Of a stretch of 64,000 nucleotides of DNA, positions 34,316 to 42,830 are shown in pieces. The notes below the pieces were generated by a model, which was given only the letters and a program-made list of their open reading frames with translations, was not told where the DNA came from and did no database searches. Each line of letters starts with the position of its first letter. The first letter of the stretch is position 1. The position numbers and the translations under genes are program-made. The DNA comes from Catellatospora sp. TT07R-123 (GTDB lineage: Bacteria; Actinomycetota; Actinomycetes; Mycobacteriales; Micromonosporaceae): the NCBI RefSeq assembly GCF_018327705.1, contig NZ_BNEM01000002.1, positions 2,418,001 through 2,482,000 of the forward strand. Direction: 5' to 3'.

Positions 34316-36343
34316 TCACTGGGTGATGGTGACCGTCTTGGTGCCGGTCGCCGGGATCTTCACCACGGTGGCGTTGGTGATGTCGGTGCCGCCGTACCAG
34401 AAGTCGGTGTCGCTCCAGATCTTGATGCGCGCGTTCTGCGGGCCCATCACCGGCAGCTGGCAGGTCTGCGTATCGAGGATGTTGCAGGACCCGACAGTCT
34501 CGCCGTTGCTGGCGTTGTAGAACACGTACGTCCTGCGACCCGGCCCGCTCACCGTGATCGTCGCACCCCGCACGAGCTGGATGTCGTACGTGACGGACTG
34601 CCCGGCGTTAACCTTGATCTTCGTGGCGGACGGCCGGGTGGGCGCGTTGCCGCTCCACTGGGTCGGGTAGCCGTCGGCGACGAAGCGCAGCGGCCAGTGG
34701 TAAGGCCCGAGGAAGTCGACGGTGTAGGTGCCGTCGGCGTTCGCCGGGAGGGAGATCCCTCCGGCGCCGCTGTGGTAGTGGAAATTGCCGAAGATCACGG
34801 CAGCGTGCTTGACGGTCGTGCCGCCGACACCCTTGATCATGCCGGTGATGGTGCCCCGGCGGTCCAGCTTGATGACCGGCCCCGCGGTGGTCTGCCCCGC
34901 CGTCACCGTGACCCACGCCGCCAGCGACTGATTGCCGGTGCCGCCGTTCGTGGTGACCCACTGTGCGCCGTACGGCGAGTGCTCGCTGCCGTTGTACGGG
35001 CTGCCGTAGGCAAACAGCTGGTAGCTGCCTACCTTCAGGTAGTCGAGGACCACGTGTCCGTCGCTGTCGGGCCGGACACAGCCGTCGAGGAACATGTTCT
35101 CGTCCTGCTTGGTCGCCTGCACACAGAAGTCCTCGACCGGCGCGCCCGTGCGGGCGTCGACGACCGTGGCAGTGATCTTCGCGGCGGGAGCGAGCGCGAT
35201 GGCGACCTCGGCGACAGCACCCTCGGTGACCGTGACCCGAAGTCCCTCGGAGGCCAGGTAGCCTTCGGCGAAGGCGTAGACCCGCTGGTCGCCCACGGTC
35301 ACACCGTCAATCGTGGCCGAACCGCCGGTGCCGGTGACCGAGGCGGACCCCGCCCCGGCGTCGAAGCCGGCGATGGGCGCGCCGGTGAGCGCGTCGGTCA
35401 CGGTGAAGTGCACCGAGCCGGTCGGCAGCAGCGTGTCGTTGACGGTGGTGGTCTGCCCTGCGGTAACGGTGATCGGGTCGGCGTCCCTGTCCTCGATCTT
35501 GCCGTGGTAGAACTGGAAGAAGTTGCGCTCGTAGTTGTCGAACCGGACCTGGTACGTCCCGGTGAAGACGCGGTCGATGGCGAACTCGCCGTTGCCGTCG
35601 GTCGTGGCGGTGAAGTTGGATCCCCAGCTCTGGTAGATCTGCACCTGTACGTCGGCGATGCCGGTGCCGTCGCGGTCGGTGAACCGCCCGGCGACGCGGC
35701 CCGTCGGCAGCACGGTGTCGTTCACGACCACGGTCTGTCCAGCCGCGACGGAGTACTTCGCCGCGTTGCGCTCGTCGGCGGTGCCGGGCGCCCACTGCCG
35801 CCCCTGCGGAACGGGCTCGAACATGACCTGGTAGCTGTCGAGCAGCACGCGCATCGTGAACGTGCCGTCGGCCGCGGTGGTGGTCGAGGCGCCGAGGCCG
35901 ACCTCGTTCTGCGCCGTGACGGGGACCGACGCGGCGGGAGCACCGCCCTGCTCGGTCAGCGTGCCGGTGATGACGCCCGTCGGCAGCAGCTCGTCGTCGA
36001 CGGTCACCTGACCGCCCGCGGGCACCGTGAACTCGGTCGCGGTGTCGGAGGACAGCTGCTGGTGGGCGTACTGGCGCGGATGGCCGGGCGCCTCGATCTG
36101 CACCCGGTAGGTCCCCGCCGGGAGATCGACGAGCTGGTAGTGGCCGGTCTCGTCGGTGGTGGTCTCGCCGGAACCGTCACCGAACGCGGTGATGGTCGCA
36201 CCGGCGACGGGCTGGCCCGCGTCGGTGAGCGTGCCGGCCATGGTGCCGTAGCCGTCGGCTCGGGCGGGCGCGGTCAGGCCGAGCACGCCGAGGGTGGCCG
36301 TGAGCGCGATGATGCCCGCACGGCGTCTGGTCGTTGTGAACAT
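34316..36343 (-). CDS. secreted protein of carboxypeptidase-regulatory-like repeats
   Basis: A 675-residue exported protein. A signal peptide (about 1-29) is followed by at least six prealbumin-like beta-sandwich modules. Each carries the pattern G-x-(L/V)-T-D/E-x-G-x-P-V/A ... G-x-Y-x-(L/V), with repeated linkers such as VTAGQTTTVNDTLLPTG. These modules are structural, common in adhesive or surface-display proteins and in appendages of secreted enzymes. No sortase signal, C-terminal membrane segment or catalytic site is seen. The downstream neighbour is the AfsR-like gene. Confidence 0.85.
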   Translation of the reverse strand: MFTTTRRRAGIIALTATLGVLGLTAPARADGYGTMAGTLTDAGQPVAGATITAFGDGSGETTTDETGHYQLVDLPAGTYRVQIEAPGHPRQYAHQQLSSDTATEFTVPAGGQVTVDDELLPTGVITGTLTEQGGAPAASVPVTAQNEVGLGASTTTAADGTFTMRVLLDSYQVMFEPVPQGRQWAPGTADERNAAKYSVAAGQTVVVNDTVLPTGRVAGRFTDRDGTGIADVQVQIYQSWGSNFTATTDGNGEFAIDRVFTGTYQVRFDNYERNFFQFYHGKIEDRDADPITVTAGQTTTVNDTLLPTGSVHFTVTDALTGAPIAGFDAGAGSASVTGTGGSATIDGVTVGDQRVYAFAEGYLASEGLRVTVTEGAVAEVAIALAPAAKITATVVDARTGAPVEDFCVQATKQDENMFLDGCVRPDSDGHVVLDYLKVGSYQLFAYGSPYNGSEHSPYGAQWVTTNGGTGNQSLAAWVTVTAGQTTAGPVIKLDRRGTITGMIKGVGGTTVKHAAVIFGNFHYHSGAGGISLPANADGTYTVDFLGPYHWPLRFVADGYPTQWSGNAPTRPSATKIKVNAGQSVTYDIQLVRGATITVSGPGRRTYVFYNASNGETVGSCNILDTQTCQLPVMGPQNARIKIWSDTDFWYGGTDITNATVVKIPATGTKTVTITQ

Positions 36344-36491
36344 GTCATCCTTGAGGGGATTCGCGACGCGTTGCCGCTTGTCGCGGTGATGAAGCCGCCC
36401 CGTGATCGAACTGCGGCGCAGTCATTCTGCACACCGGCTCTGACAGTTCGTCATCGGATTATCGCGACGGCTCCGCTCCCCCGTTCAGGTG

Positions 36492-36526
36492 CCGTCCAGG
36501 GCGGCCGACGCGGCCGCCCTGGACGG
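36492..36526 (-). terminator. terminator after the C39-like protease gene
   Basis: A perfect 15-base stem (36492-36506, 36512-36526) with a 5-base loop directly beyond the leftward stop. The remaining 149 bases to the next gene hold only its promoter region. Confidence 0.88.
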
Positions 36527-36531
36527 TGGAA

Positions 36532-37869
36532 TCACCAGTTGGTGGAACCGGCGACCTGCGGCCACGGCTTCCACCACGGCTTGATCAGGTACGCGATGCC
36601 GCCGGTGCCGCTGGCCACGGACCCGCTGGCGCGGTGGCGCTTGGTCCGCAGCCAGATCTGCTCGAACTGGCTGCGCTTGTACACGTTGCGGACCACGTCG
36701 TCGCTGGACGACGCCGGGTCATTGATGATCACGTCACCCTCGGCGGTGAAGCCGACGATGACGAACAGGTGCCCGGAGGTGCCGTAGTTGGCGCCGTCGA
36801 GCTCCGAGGACAGGAACGACTGGCTGGTCACGATCGGGATGCCCGCCGCGATGAACCGCTCGGCCTCGTCCAGGGAGTGCAGCCGGGTGACCCGGGCGTC
36901 CAGGCCCAGGTACGACGCCGCGTACGCGGTGTTGAACGGCCAGTTGCCGCCGCCGTCGTACTCGTAGTCGTAGACCATGCGGGCGGCGTGGTCGACGCTC
37001 GGGTCGGCATAGGACGGGTCGACCCAGCTGACGTCCTCGGCGGACGGGCCGCGGCCCCAGTACTCGACCACCATCTCGGTCGAGGTCGGCGAGCACCAGG
37101 CCTCCCCGCCGCCGTCGTACTCCGGGTACTGGCCGGTGTGGATGTTCTGGGAGAAGCGCGGCACGGCCAGCTCGGTGCCCCAGGCGATGTGCCCGGCGCT
37201 CGGGGTGACGGTGAAGCGGTCCGGCACGTTGGAGGTCATCGCGCCGAGCATCCACACCCGCGGCGACTGCCACTGCCCCGGCGCCCGGTACAGGGTCAGC
37301 CGCAGCTGGTACGCGTGCAGCAGCACCCCGCGCGAGGCGTCGTCGATGGAGAAGGTGTCGGTCCAGATGCTGGAGTACGGGTCGCCCTGGCCGTCGAGGG
37401 AGCTGCGGCGGATGTCGGCGTCACCGGAGGCCCAGCGGCCCATGACGTACCACGGGGTCTGGCCGCCGGTGTTGTAGGTGCCCTGCATCTCGACCTGGAT
37501 CCAGGTGCCGGCCGGGGTCTGCGCGTTCCACGAGGCGATCAGCTCCGTGGCGTCGAAGCCGATCTGGGTGACCGGCCCCGTCCAGGTGGAGTAGTCCCAG
37601 GTCCTGGTGGTGCCGGTGTGCGGGTCGGTGAAATCGGTGCGGCCCTCGGGGATCAGCATCGTGATGCCGGTGTGCTGACCCGGCAGCGCGAGGGTGCCCT
37701 TGCCGGTGCCGGAGCGCCAGTCGGCGAGCCCGGACCAGTCCTGGAAGGTGATCTGCTCGTCGTGCGTGGGGGTGTCGGCGACGGCTGGCAGCGCCGCCAG
37801 GCCCGAGGCGGCGAGGCTGAACGCGGTGAGGCTTGCGACGGCCGCTGCGCGCAGGCGTGATCTGCTCAT
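36532..37869 (-). CDS. secreted C39-like papain-fold peptidase
   Basis: A 445-residue exported protein. A signal peptide (about 1-32) is followed by a beta-rich N-terminal domain (about 35-235) and a C39-type papain-fold domain. The latter has the nucleophile in GEAWCSPTSTEMV, the histidine in GHLFVIVGF and the acid in INDPASSS, in the order Cys-His-Asp. It should cleave peptides outside the cell; the substrate is unknown. The start at 37869 has GGAG 5 bases before it and places the signal peptide correctly; a longer start would add ten residues. Confidence 0.88.
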   Translation of the reverse strand: MSRSRLRAAAVASLTAFSLAASGLAALPAVADTPTHDEQITFQDWSGLADWRSGTGKGTLALPGQHTGITMLIPEGRTDFTDPHTGTTRTWDYSTWTGPVTQIGFDATELIASWNAQTPAGTWIQVEMQGTYNTGGQTPWYVMGRWASGDADIRRSSLDGQGDPYSSIWTDTFSIDDASRGVLLHAYQLRLTLYRAPGQWQSPRVWMLGAMTSNVPDRFTVTPSAGHIAWGTELAVPRFSQNIHTGQYPEYDGGGEAWCSPTSTEMVVEYWGRGPSAEDVSWVDPSYADPSVDHAARMVYDYEYDGGGNWPFNTAYAASYLGLDARVTRLHSLDEAERFIAAGIPIVTSQSFLSSELDGANYGTSGHLFVIVGFTAEGDVIINDPASSSDDVVRNVYKRSQFEQIWLRTKRHRASGSVASGTGGIAYLIKPWWKPWPQVAGSTNW

Positions 37870-38002
37870 GGCTGCTCCGCGATGGTCGGGGGTGGACATT
37901 CACCCGCCACTATCGCGACTGAAACCAAGTTTCGCTAGATGCGAACAGGCAGAAAATTTTCTTGTACGCGCGGCGGCCTGCTTCCGGTGACCAACGAGCC
38001 GC

Positions 38003-38536
38003 TCAGGACACCGGCTCGACCGCCTCGTCCACCAGCGACAGCCAGGTCCGGTAGGTGGTGGCGAACGGCTCCGCACCGCTGGAGATCGCCTGCTGGAGCC
38101 AGGCCGCCGCCTCCGCCGCCTGCCGGATCACGTCCGGCGGGTAGGCGTAGCGGACCTGGTGCTCGGCGAACTCGTCCTCGTCCCACAACTCGACCCGGCC
38201 GTCGTTGCGCAGGCGGGCCACGTCGAGGTCGAGGTCGACCATGGTCACCTCGGACTCGCTGGGCCAGGTGATCGGGCCGGTGATGTCGCAGTAGATCTCG
38301 ACGTCGGACGGGCGGCCGTTGAACACCGCCGTCCACCAGGCCGTACGCGGGAACAGCAGCACGTGGGCCTGCTTGATCACGACGTCCGGACCGTCGTGCC
38401 CCTTGCGGGCGATCAGCCCCGGCCCCGCGCCGAGCCAGACACCGTGCTCGTCCTCGCCGAGCCGCGTCATCGTCTGGTGCCAGTGCAGGCTCCCGTCGAA
38501 CTTGGTGTAGACCACGCGTACCCGCTCACTCGTCAT
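38003..38536 (-). CDS. DUF402-family protein
   Basis: A 177-residue beta-barrel protein of the DUF402 group, which includes nucleoside-phosphate and phosphonate-nucleotide hydrolases such as FomD and Ntdp. The metal-binding acidic motif VTMVDLDLDV and the later ELWDEDEFAEHQ stretch are intact, as is YCDITGPI. It is the only leftward gene before the protease, 133 bases away. The substrate cannot be predicted. Confidence 0.85.
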   Translation of the reverse strand: MTSERVRVVYTKFDGSLHWHQTMTRLGEDEHGVWLGAGPGLIARKGHDGPDVVIKQAHVLLFPRTAWWTAVFNGRPSDVEIYCDITGPITWPSESEVTMVDLDLDVARLRNDGRVELWDEDEFAEHQVRYAYPPDVIRQAAEAAAWLQQAISSGAEPFATTYRTWLSLVDEAVEPVS

Positions 38537-38609
38537 GCCGCGACGCTATAGGTCCGTTATATGCATCCGCGACCCATTTACCACGTCCCTCGGCCCGCCC
38601 TGGTCCAGC

Positions 38610-38669
38610 GCAGTTTCGGGGAAACTGCACGAATCTTGGACACGATTCCAGCAGTTTCCCCGAAACTGC
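38610..38669. repeat. 60-bp nested palindrome, copy 3
   Basis: Arms at 38610-38628 and 38651-38669 with a 22-base spacer. Both arms are perfect 19-base hairpin units and exact complements of each other. The spacer has GAATC...GATTC. It lies between the divergent DUF402 gene and the small secreted protein gene. Confidence 0.93.
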
Positions 38670-38735
38670 TCGGCCAGGTCCCGGGTAGCCGCCGGCGGGA
38701 TGTGTCCCGCGGTCTGCCGGATCGTTGATCACCGT

Positions 38736-39266
38736 ATGAAGCCACACGCCGTGCTCGGAGCCGTCGCCCTCGCGGCCATGCCCTTGTTCCTGGCGACGCC
38801 CGCGCAGGCCGCCGATCCCGGGCCTCGGGAGGAGATCGTGTCGGATCTTCTCTGCGACCTCCCCGCCGAGGATCCCGAGGAGGAGATCGGGCTCGACGTT
38901 CTCTGCGACCTCCTGACCGGGGATGCCGACGAGGACATCGCCGTCGCGAACGGGGGGCCGGTCGGCCCAGGGCTCAGCGAGCTTGTCGCGATCGCCGAGG
39001 GCATCCTGCGGAAATACGGCATCACCAAGTCGTTCGCGGACATCCAGGACCTCGACGCGGGGATCCTCGCGATCGCCTCCGGCATCCTCAACATCAACGG
39101 CAAGGAAGGCATCATCGCAGCCCCCGGGCGGCTCCTCGGCAATTCTCCGCCCAAGACCTCGAAACTGGACGCGGCGGACCAGAAGCTCCTACCCAGCGAC
39201 CTGTACTCGCCCAGTGGGTCCGACAACGCCACCGTCATGGCTGAAAGGCAACCCTGGTCGCGGTGA
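38736..39266 (+). CDS. small secreted protein with duplicated acidic segment
   Basis: A 176-residue protein with a signal peptide (about 1-27, ending AQAA). Just after it the segment EEI-x-x-D-x-LCDL occurs twice (about residues 30-58), each with one Cys that could form a disulfide. The rest is a helical region and a polar end. No family is recognised. No strong ribosome site is visible before ATG 38736. GC content and codon bias are milder than in the surrounding genes, as in the NACHT gene that follows. Confidence 0.65.
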   Translation: MKPHAVLGAVALAAMPLFLATPAQAADPGPREEIVSDLLCDLPAEDPEEEIGLDVLCDLLTGDADEDIAVANGGPVGPGLSELVAIAEGILRKYGITKSFADIQDLDAGILAIASGILNINGKEGIIAAPGRLLGNSPPKTSKLDAADQKLLPSDLYSPSGSDNATVMAERQPWSR

Positions 39267-39620
39267 CACGGTGGCAAGCAAGCGCCCTCGTGCCCGATCC
39301 GGAGAGCACGACCCGCCCATCGCCCGTGTCGTCGGCGCCTTCATCCGAGATGCTCCGAAGGCCTGTCACCGTCCGCCGATGAAAGGCGGTGACAGCGAAT
39401 GACGGCATCCTCGCCCGCGAACTCGACGACCGTCAGCGGTTTTCAAGACCAACCAGCTCTTACTCTTCAACCAGCGAGGATGCGCCGCAGGCGCATCAGA
39501 CACCCGCGCATTGCCCGGATCTTGCTGCCTACAGGCGGATGGTTACCTCGGCCAGGTCTCACAGCGTCGTGGTGAGTTCATCCGTTCGGAAGGCGCAAGT
39601 CGGGTCGAGGGTACTTCACC
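39267..39620 (+). other. intergenic region before the NACHT gene
   Basis: 354 bases with only short, unconvincing reading frames. A perfect 8-base hairpin with a 3-base loop lies at 39479-39497. GC is lower than elsewhere. No promoter can be named with confidence. Confidence 0.5.
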
Positions 39621-41720
39621 TTGTCCGACACTCCCCCTGCCATAGCGGCGGATTCCGGGCCGGCCGGAGCGGTTGACACAATCAGTCCCGTGAATCTCAA
39701 GCGGCTCGTGATCGCCTCGGTGCTCCTGGCATGCACGGTCGGGCTGACATGGATATTTCTCGGCCCGGAAGCCCAGACCTCGGCAGTCAACAAGGCGAAC
39801 GTGGTCGGGGGCGCGGCTGGCGCCGTGGCGCTTATCTTCACTGTCGCGGCGTTGTGGCCAGACAGGCGGCGAGCAGAGACGCTCACGATGCGTGCCGAGA
39901 GAGCGGACGCGGCAGTGGAGTACCTAGCGATCGAGACCCTGCGGTATTGGCGGGATCAGGCCAAGGCCCGGCTGATCACCACGCCGTCGCCGGTGACGGT
40001 CCGCTGGCGGCGAGCCGGTGACGATGTCGCCGCCTGGGTCGGCCCGCAGTCGGCACTGCTGACCGAGGGGGCAGTGACGCACCTGCGCGAGCAGCTCTAC
40101 GAGCGCGCCAGTGGCCCGGCGCGGGTGGTGGTGCTCGGCGGTCCAGGCAGCGGCAAGACCACCGCGATGCTGCTGCTGCTCATCGACGTCCTGGACCACC
40201 GGACCACCGGCTCGGCGCAGCCCGTGCCGATTTGGCTGACCCTCGGCGGCTGGGATCCCGACACCACAGCATTGCGGGACTGGGCCGCTACCGTCCTGCA
40301 ACGTGACTACCCCGCTCTGGGCGCCACCGAGGACGGCGGGGTGGATGCGGCAGGGGAACTCATCCGCACGGGGCGGGTCTCGTTGTTCCTCGACGGGCTG
40401 GACGAGATGGCCCCCACACTGCAAGGCCGGGCGCTGGAGGCGATCGACCGCGACGCGACCGGGCTGGCCCTGATGCTCACCAGCCGCCCCGACGAATATC
40501 AGGCCGCCGTCAACCAGGGCCGCCTCTACCAGGCCGACGTCATCGACATCCTGCCCGTCACGACCAGACACGCCCGCGACTTCCTCCTGGCCGACCAGCT
40601 CGGCCCACGGCGCCGCGCCTGGGAACGGCTGACCGACGATCTGCTCACCCACCCGCATAGCGTGGCCGCTCACACCCTGACCACACCACTGGCCCTGAGC
40701 CTGGCCCGCGACACCTACAGCCAAGCCGACCCCACCGCCATGCTCGACACGCACGCCTACCCCACACCCGACGCGCTACTACGGCATCTGCTAGTCCGCT
40801 CGCTCCACCTTGCTTACCCCGACCGAGCAGAGTACGAATACGCCAACCGATGGCTGGGCTGGATCGCCCATCACATGGGCACCAACCGCGACCTACGCTG
40901 GTGGGACATCCCCGCCTGGGTACCCAATCGACAACGACACCTTGTAGGCGGGTTTGCGGCGGGACTAACGGTCGGGCTCGTGGACGGACTCGCCAGCGGA
41001 CTCGCGGTCGGGCTCAGGCTCGGGCTCATGGTCGGGCTCACGCTCGGGCTCGCGGCCGGGATCACGTTCGGGCTGGCGGACGAGCTCAAGCCTCATAGCT
41101 TCGCCATGAAATGGCCAGGCCGCAGACCATTTATTCGCGCTGTCATGGCCTGGCTCATGTTCGGGCTCGTGGCCGGGCTCACGTTCGGGCTCGCGGCCGG
41201 GCCCGCGGTCGGGCTCGCGGTCGGGCTCACGGTCGGGCTCACGGTCGGGCTCACGGTCGGGCTCACGGCCGCGATGATCGCACTTCAGGAATCTTGGCGC
41301 GATCCGCTGGAAACAGCGCAGGCAGCCAGCCCGATGAAGACCTATCGCTCTGATCGTCAGAGGACTGTCGTGGTCGGGCTCACGGCCGGGCTCACGTTCG
41401 GGCTCACGTTCGGGCTCGCGTTCGGGCTCGCGTTCGGGCTCGCGGTCGGGCTCGCGATCGGGCTCGCGAGCGGGCTCGGGTTCGGGCTCATGACCGCAGC
41501 CATGAGCGCGGCCGGACCAGCCCTGGAAATGTTGAAGGCCGATGTGGTCTGGAGGCTACGCGGACACCGTATTCGGTTCATGTCCTTGCTGGAGACCGCC
41601 CTAGCCAGGCACGTACTACGTCAGGCTGGAGCGAGCTACCAATTTCGCCATGCCGCACTTCAAGATCTGCTAGGTGAGACATACGTTGCCGAACCCAGCC
41701 AACGCATACACCACACGTAG
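39621..41720 (+). CDS. membrane NACHT-type STAND ATPase with Gly-Leu tetrad arrays
   Basis: A 699-residue protein. Two N-terminal membrane helices (about residues 28-47 and 60-80) are followed by a NACHT NTPase: Walker A GGPGSGKTT (about 173-181), Walker B SLFLDGLDEM and sensor LMLTSRPDEY. Winged-helix-like sequence reaches about residue 440. The C-terminal part has three arrays of G-L-x-x tetrads (10, 9 and 10 units), each long enough for about two glycine-packed membrane helices. Bacterial NACHT proteins include anti-phage defence proteins. TTG at 39621 has GAGGG upstream; GTG at 39690 is an alternative that would shorten the N-terminus. Confidence 0.85.
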   Translation: MSDTPPAIAADSGPAGAVDTISPVNLKRLVIASVLLACTVGLTWIFLGPEAQTSAVNKANVVGGAAGAVALIFTVAALWPDRRRAETLTMRAERADAAVEYLAIETLRYWRDQAKARLITTPSPVTVRWRRAGDDVAAWVGPQSALLTEGAVTHLREQLYERASGPARVVVLGGPGSGKTTAMLLLLIDVLDHRTTGSAQPVPIWLTLGGWDPDTTALRDWAATVLQRDYPALGATEDGGVDAAGELIRTGRVSLFLDGLDEMAPTLQGRALEAIDRDATGLALMLTSRPDEYQAAVNQGRLYQADVIDILPVTTRHARDFLLADQLGPRRRAWERLTDDLLTHPHSVAAHTLTTPLALSLARDTYSQADPTAMLDTHAYPTPDALLRHLLVRSLHLAYPDRAEYEYANRWLGWIAHHMGTNRDLRWWDIPAWVPNRQRHLVGGFAAGLTVGLVDGLASGLAVGLRLGLMVGLTLGLAAGITFGLADELKPHSFAMKWPGRRPFIRAVMAWLMFGLVAGLTFGLAAGPAVGLAVGLTVGLTVGLTVGLTAAMIALQESWRDPLETAQAASPMKTYRSDRQRTVVVGLTAGLTFGLTFGLAFGLAFGLAVGLAIGLASGLGFGLMTAAMSAAGPALEMLKADVVWRLRGHRIRFMSLLETALARHVLRQAGASYQFRHAALQDLLGETYVAEPSQRIHHT
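40959..41078 (+). repeat. 12-bp tandem repeat array 1 inside the NACHT gene
   Basis: Ten in-frame 12-base units, mostly of the form ggGCTCxxGGTC, encoding tetrads such as VGLT, VGLA and FGLA. Sequence drift between units is moderate. Confidence 0.9.
41160..41267 (+). repeat. 12-bp tandem repeat array 2 inside the NACHT gene
   Basis: Nine units. The last four are identical at DNA level (VGLT), a sign of recent expansion by slippage or unequal exchange. Confidence 0.92.
41373..41492 (+). repeat. 12-bp tandem repeat array 3 inside the NACHT gene
   Basis: Ten units with Phe, Val or Ile before Gly-Leu. The array is separated from array 2 by a polar stretch of about 35 residues. Confidence 0.9.
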
Positions 41721-42039
41721 ACACCCATCACCAAGCGGTCACGAAGACCGCTAGGACGTACGCCCGCTATCTGCGCCGATACCATCCGGTCCGGACCACC
41801 GCCCCGGCTATTTCCCGTGCCGTTGGCATCATTCGGCTGTGCGTCGAGCTGGCTTCCATGACAGGAGGGGCCACGCTGGCCGCCTCGCCGACGTGGGCAC
41901 TTTCGCCGACGCAGTCCTCGACAGCGCGGAGATGGACACCCCTGCCACGAGGGCTGCGGCGGCAGGTGCGTGACAGTGACGCACGTGATCCCGCTGATCC
42001 CGGCTGCGCGACGGCGGCGCCGTACGGCACGATGCGTAC
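41721..42039. other. intergenic region, nothing recognised
   Basis: 319 bases between the NACHT and acetyltransferase genes. I see no convincing gene, terminator hairpin or repeat. Confidence 0.5.
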
Positions 42040-42525
42040 ATGATCGAGATTCAGGTGCTGTCCCCCGACGACTGGGCGCTGTGGCGCGAGCTGCGGCTGG
42101 CCGCGCTGGCCGAGGCGCCGTACGCGTTCGGGTCGACGCTCGCGGACTGGACCGGCTCCGGCGACCAGGAGGAGCGCTGGCGCATCCGCCTGGAGCTGTC
42201 CGGCTCGTACAACCTGATCGCGCACCTGGACGGCGTGCCGGTCGGCATGGCCAGCGGCGTCCCCGGCGAGCAGCCCGGCCACACCGAGCTGATCTCGATG
42301 TGGGTGAGCCCGGCCGGTCGCGGCAAGGGCGTCGCGGCCGCGCTGATCGAGGCGGTGGCCGCCTGGTCGCGTACGCAGGGCGTGCCCGAACTGCGGCTGA
42401 TGGTGGCCGACGGCAACGACGCCGCGATCGCGCTCTACCGGCGCTGCGGTTTCAAGGAGACCGGCCACGTCCAGCCGATGCCCGACGGCGAACGCGGCGA
42501 GCTGGAGATGGCACTGGCACTGTGA
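42040..42525 (+). CDS. GNAT-family N-acetyltransferase
   Basis: A 161-residue single GNAT domain. The acetyl-CoA loop is in motif A (MWVSPAGRGKGVAAALIEAV, with RGKGVA), preceded by the beta-4 strand and followed by motif B, NDAAIALYRRCGFKETG. It should acetylate an amine of a small molecule or protein N-terminus; the RimI-like ending does not fix the substrate. It stands alone, between the NACHT gene and a hairpin region. Confidence 0.92.
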   Translation: MIEIQVLSPDDWALWRELRLAALAEAPYAFGSTLADWTGSGDQEERWRIRLELSGSYNLIAHLDGVPVGMASGVPGEQPGHTELISMWVSPAGRGKGVAAALIEAVAAWSRTQGVPELRLMVADGNDAAIALYRRCGFKETGHVQPMPDGERGELEMALAL

Positions 42526-42830
42526 GCGGCCGGCCCGGCCGGTGACCGGCTCGGTGTCGCCCCGTACCCGCTCGCCGCTCCACCACGCCCCGCCAGCCCC
42601 ACCCCCACTGTCATAGACGCTGGCCTATCACGTCGATCCAGGCTCCAGTCGACGTGACAGGCCAACGACTATCAAACCCCGCCGGAGCTCCGCCGAGCGG
42701 CGTGGTGATCGGCGTTGGCGGTCAGAACATTCGCTTCCAGGCCAGCAAGTGACCCGAAACGGCGATCTTGGCCGCCACGCCGCGACTGCGGCGGAGACCG
42801 CGCCCCGCCTCTCCACCCCGCAGCCACCCG
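42526..42830. other. intergenic region between convergent genes
   Basis: 305 bases without a gene, between the acetyltransferase and the leftward membrane protein. It contains the hairpin at 42621-42664; nothing else is clear. Confidence 0.5.
42621..42664. terminator. terminator-like inverted repeat
   Basis: 16-base arms (42621-42636, 42649-42664) with one mismatch and a 12-base loop. Its position between convergent genes fits a bidirectional terminator. Confidence 0.6.

Noticed and set aside
28248-34520. A 2090-codon open frame on the plus strand across three leftward genes
   Set aside because: It spans intergenic terminators and three well-supported genes; antisense artefact of base composition.
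39389-39676. Short frames before the NACHT gene
   Set aside because: No ribosome site, no conserved-looking sequence, and one runs into the NACHT start.
41767-42468. A leftward frame opposite the acetyltransferase
   Set aside because: Arg/His/Gly-rich translation opposite a clear GNAT gene; typical of high-GC antisense frames.
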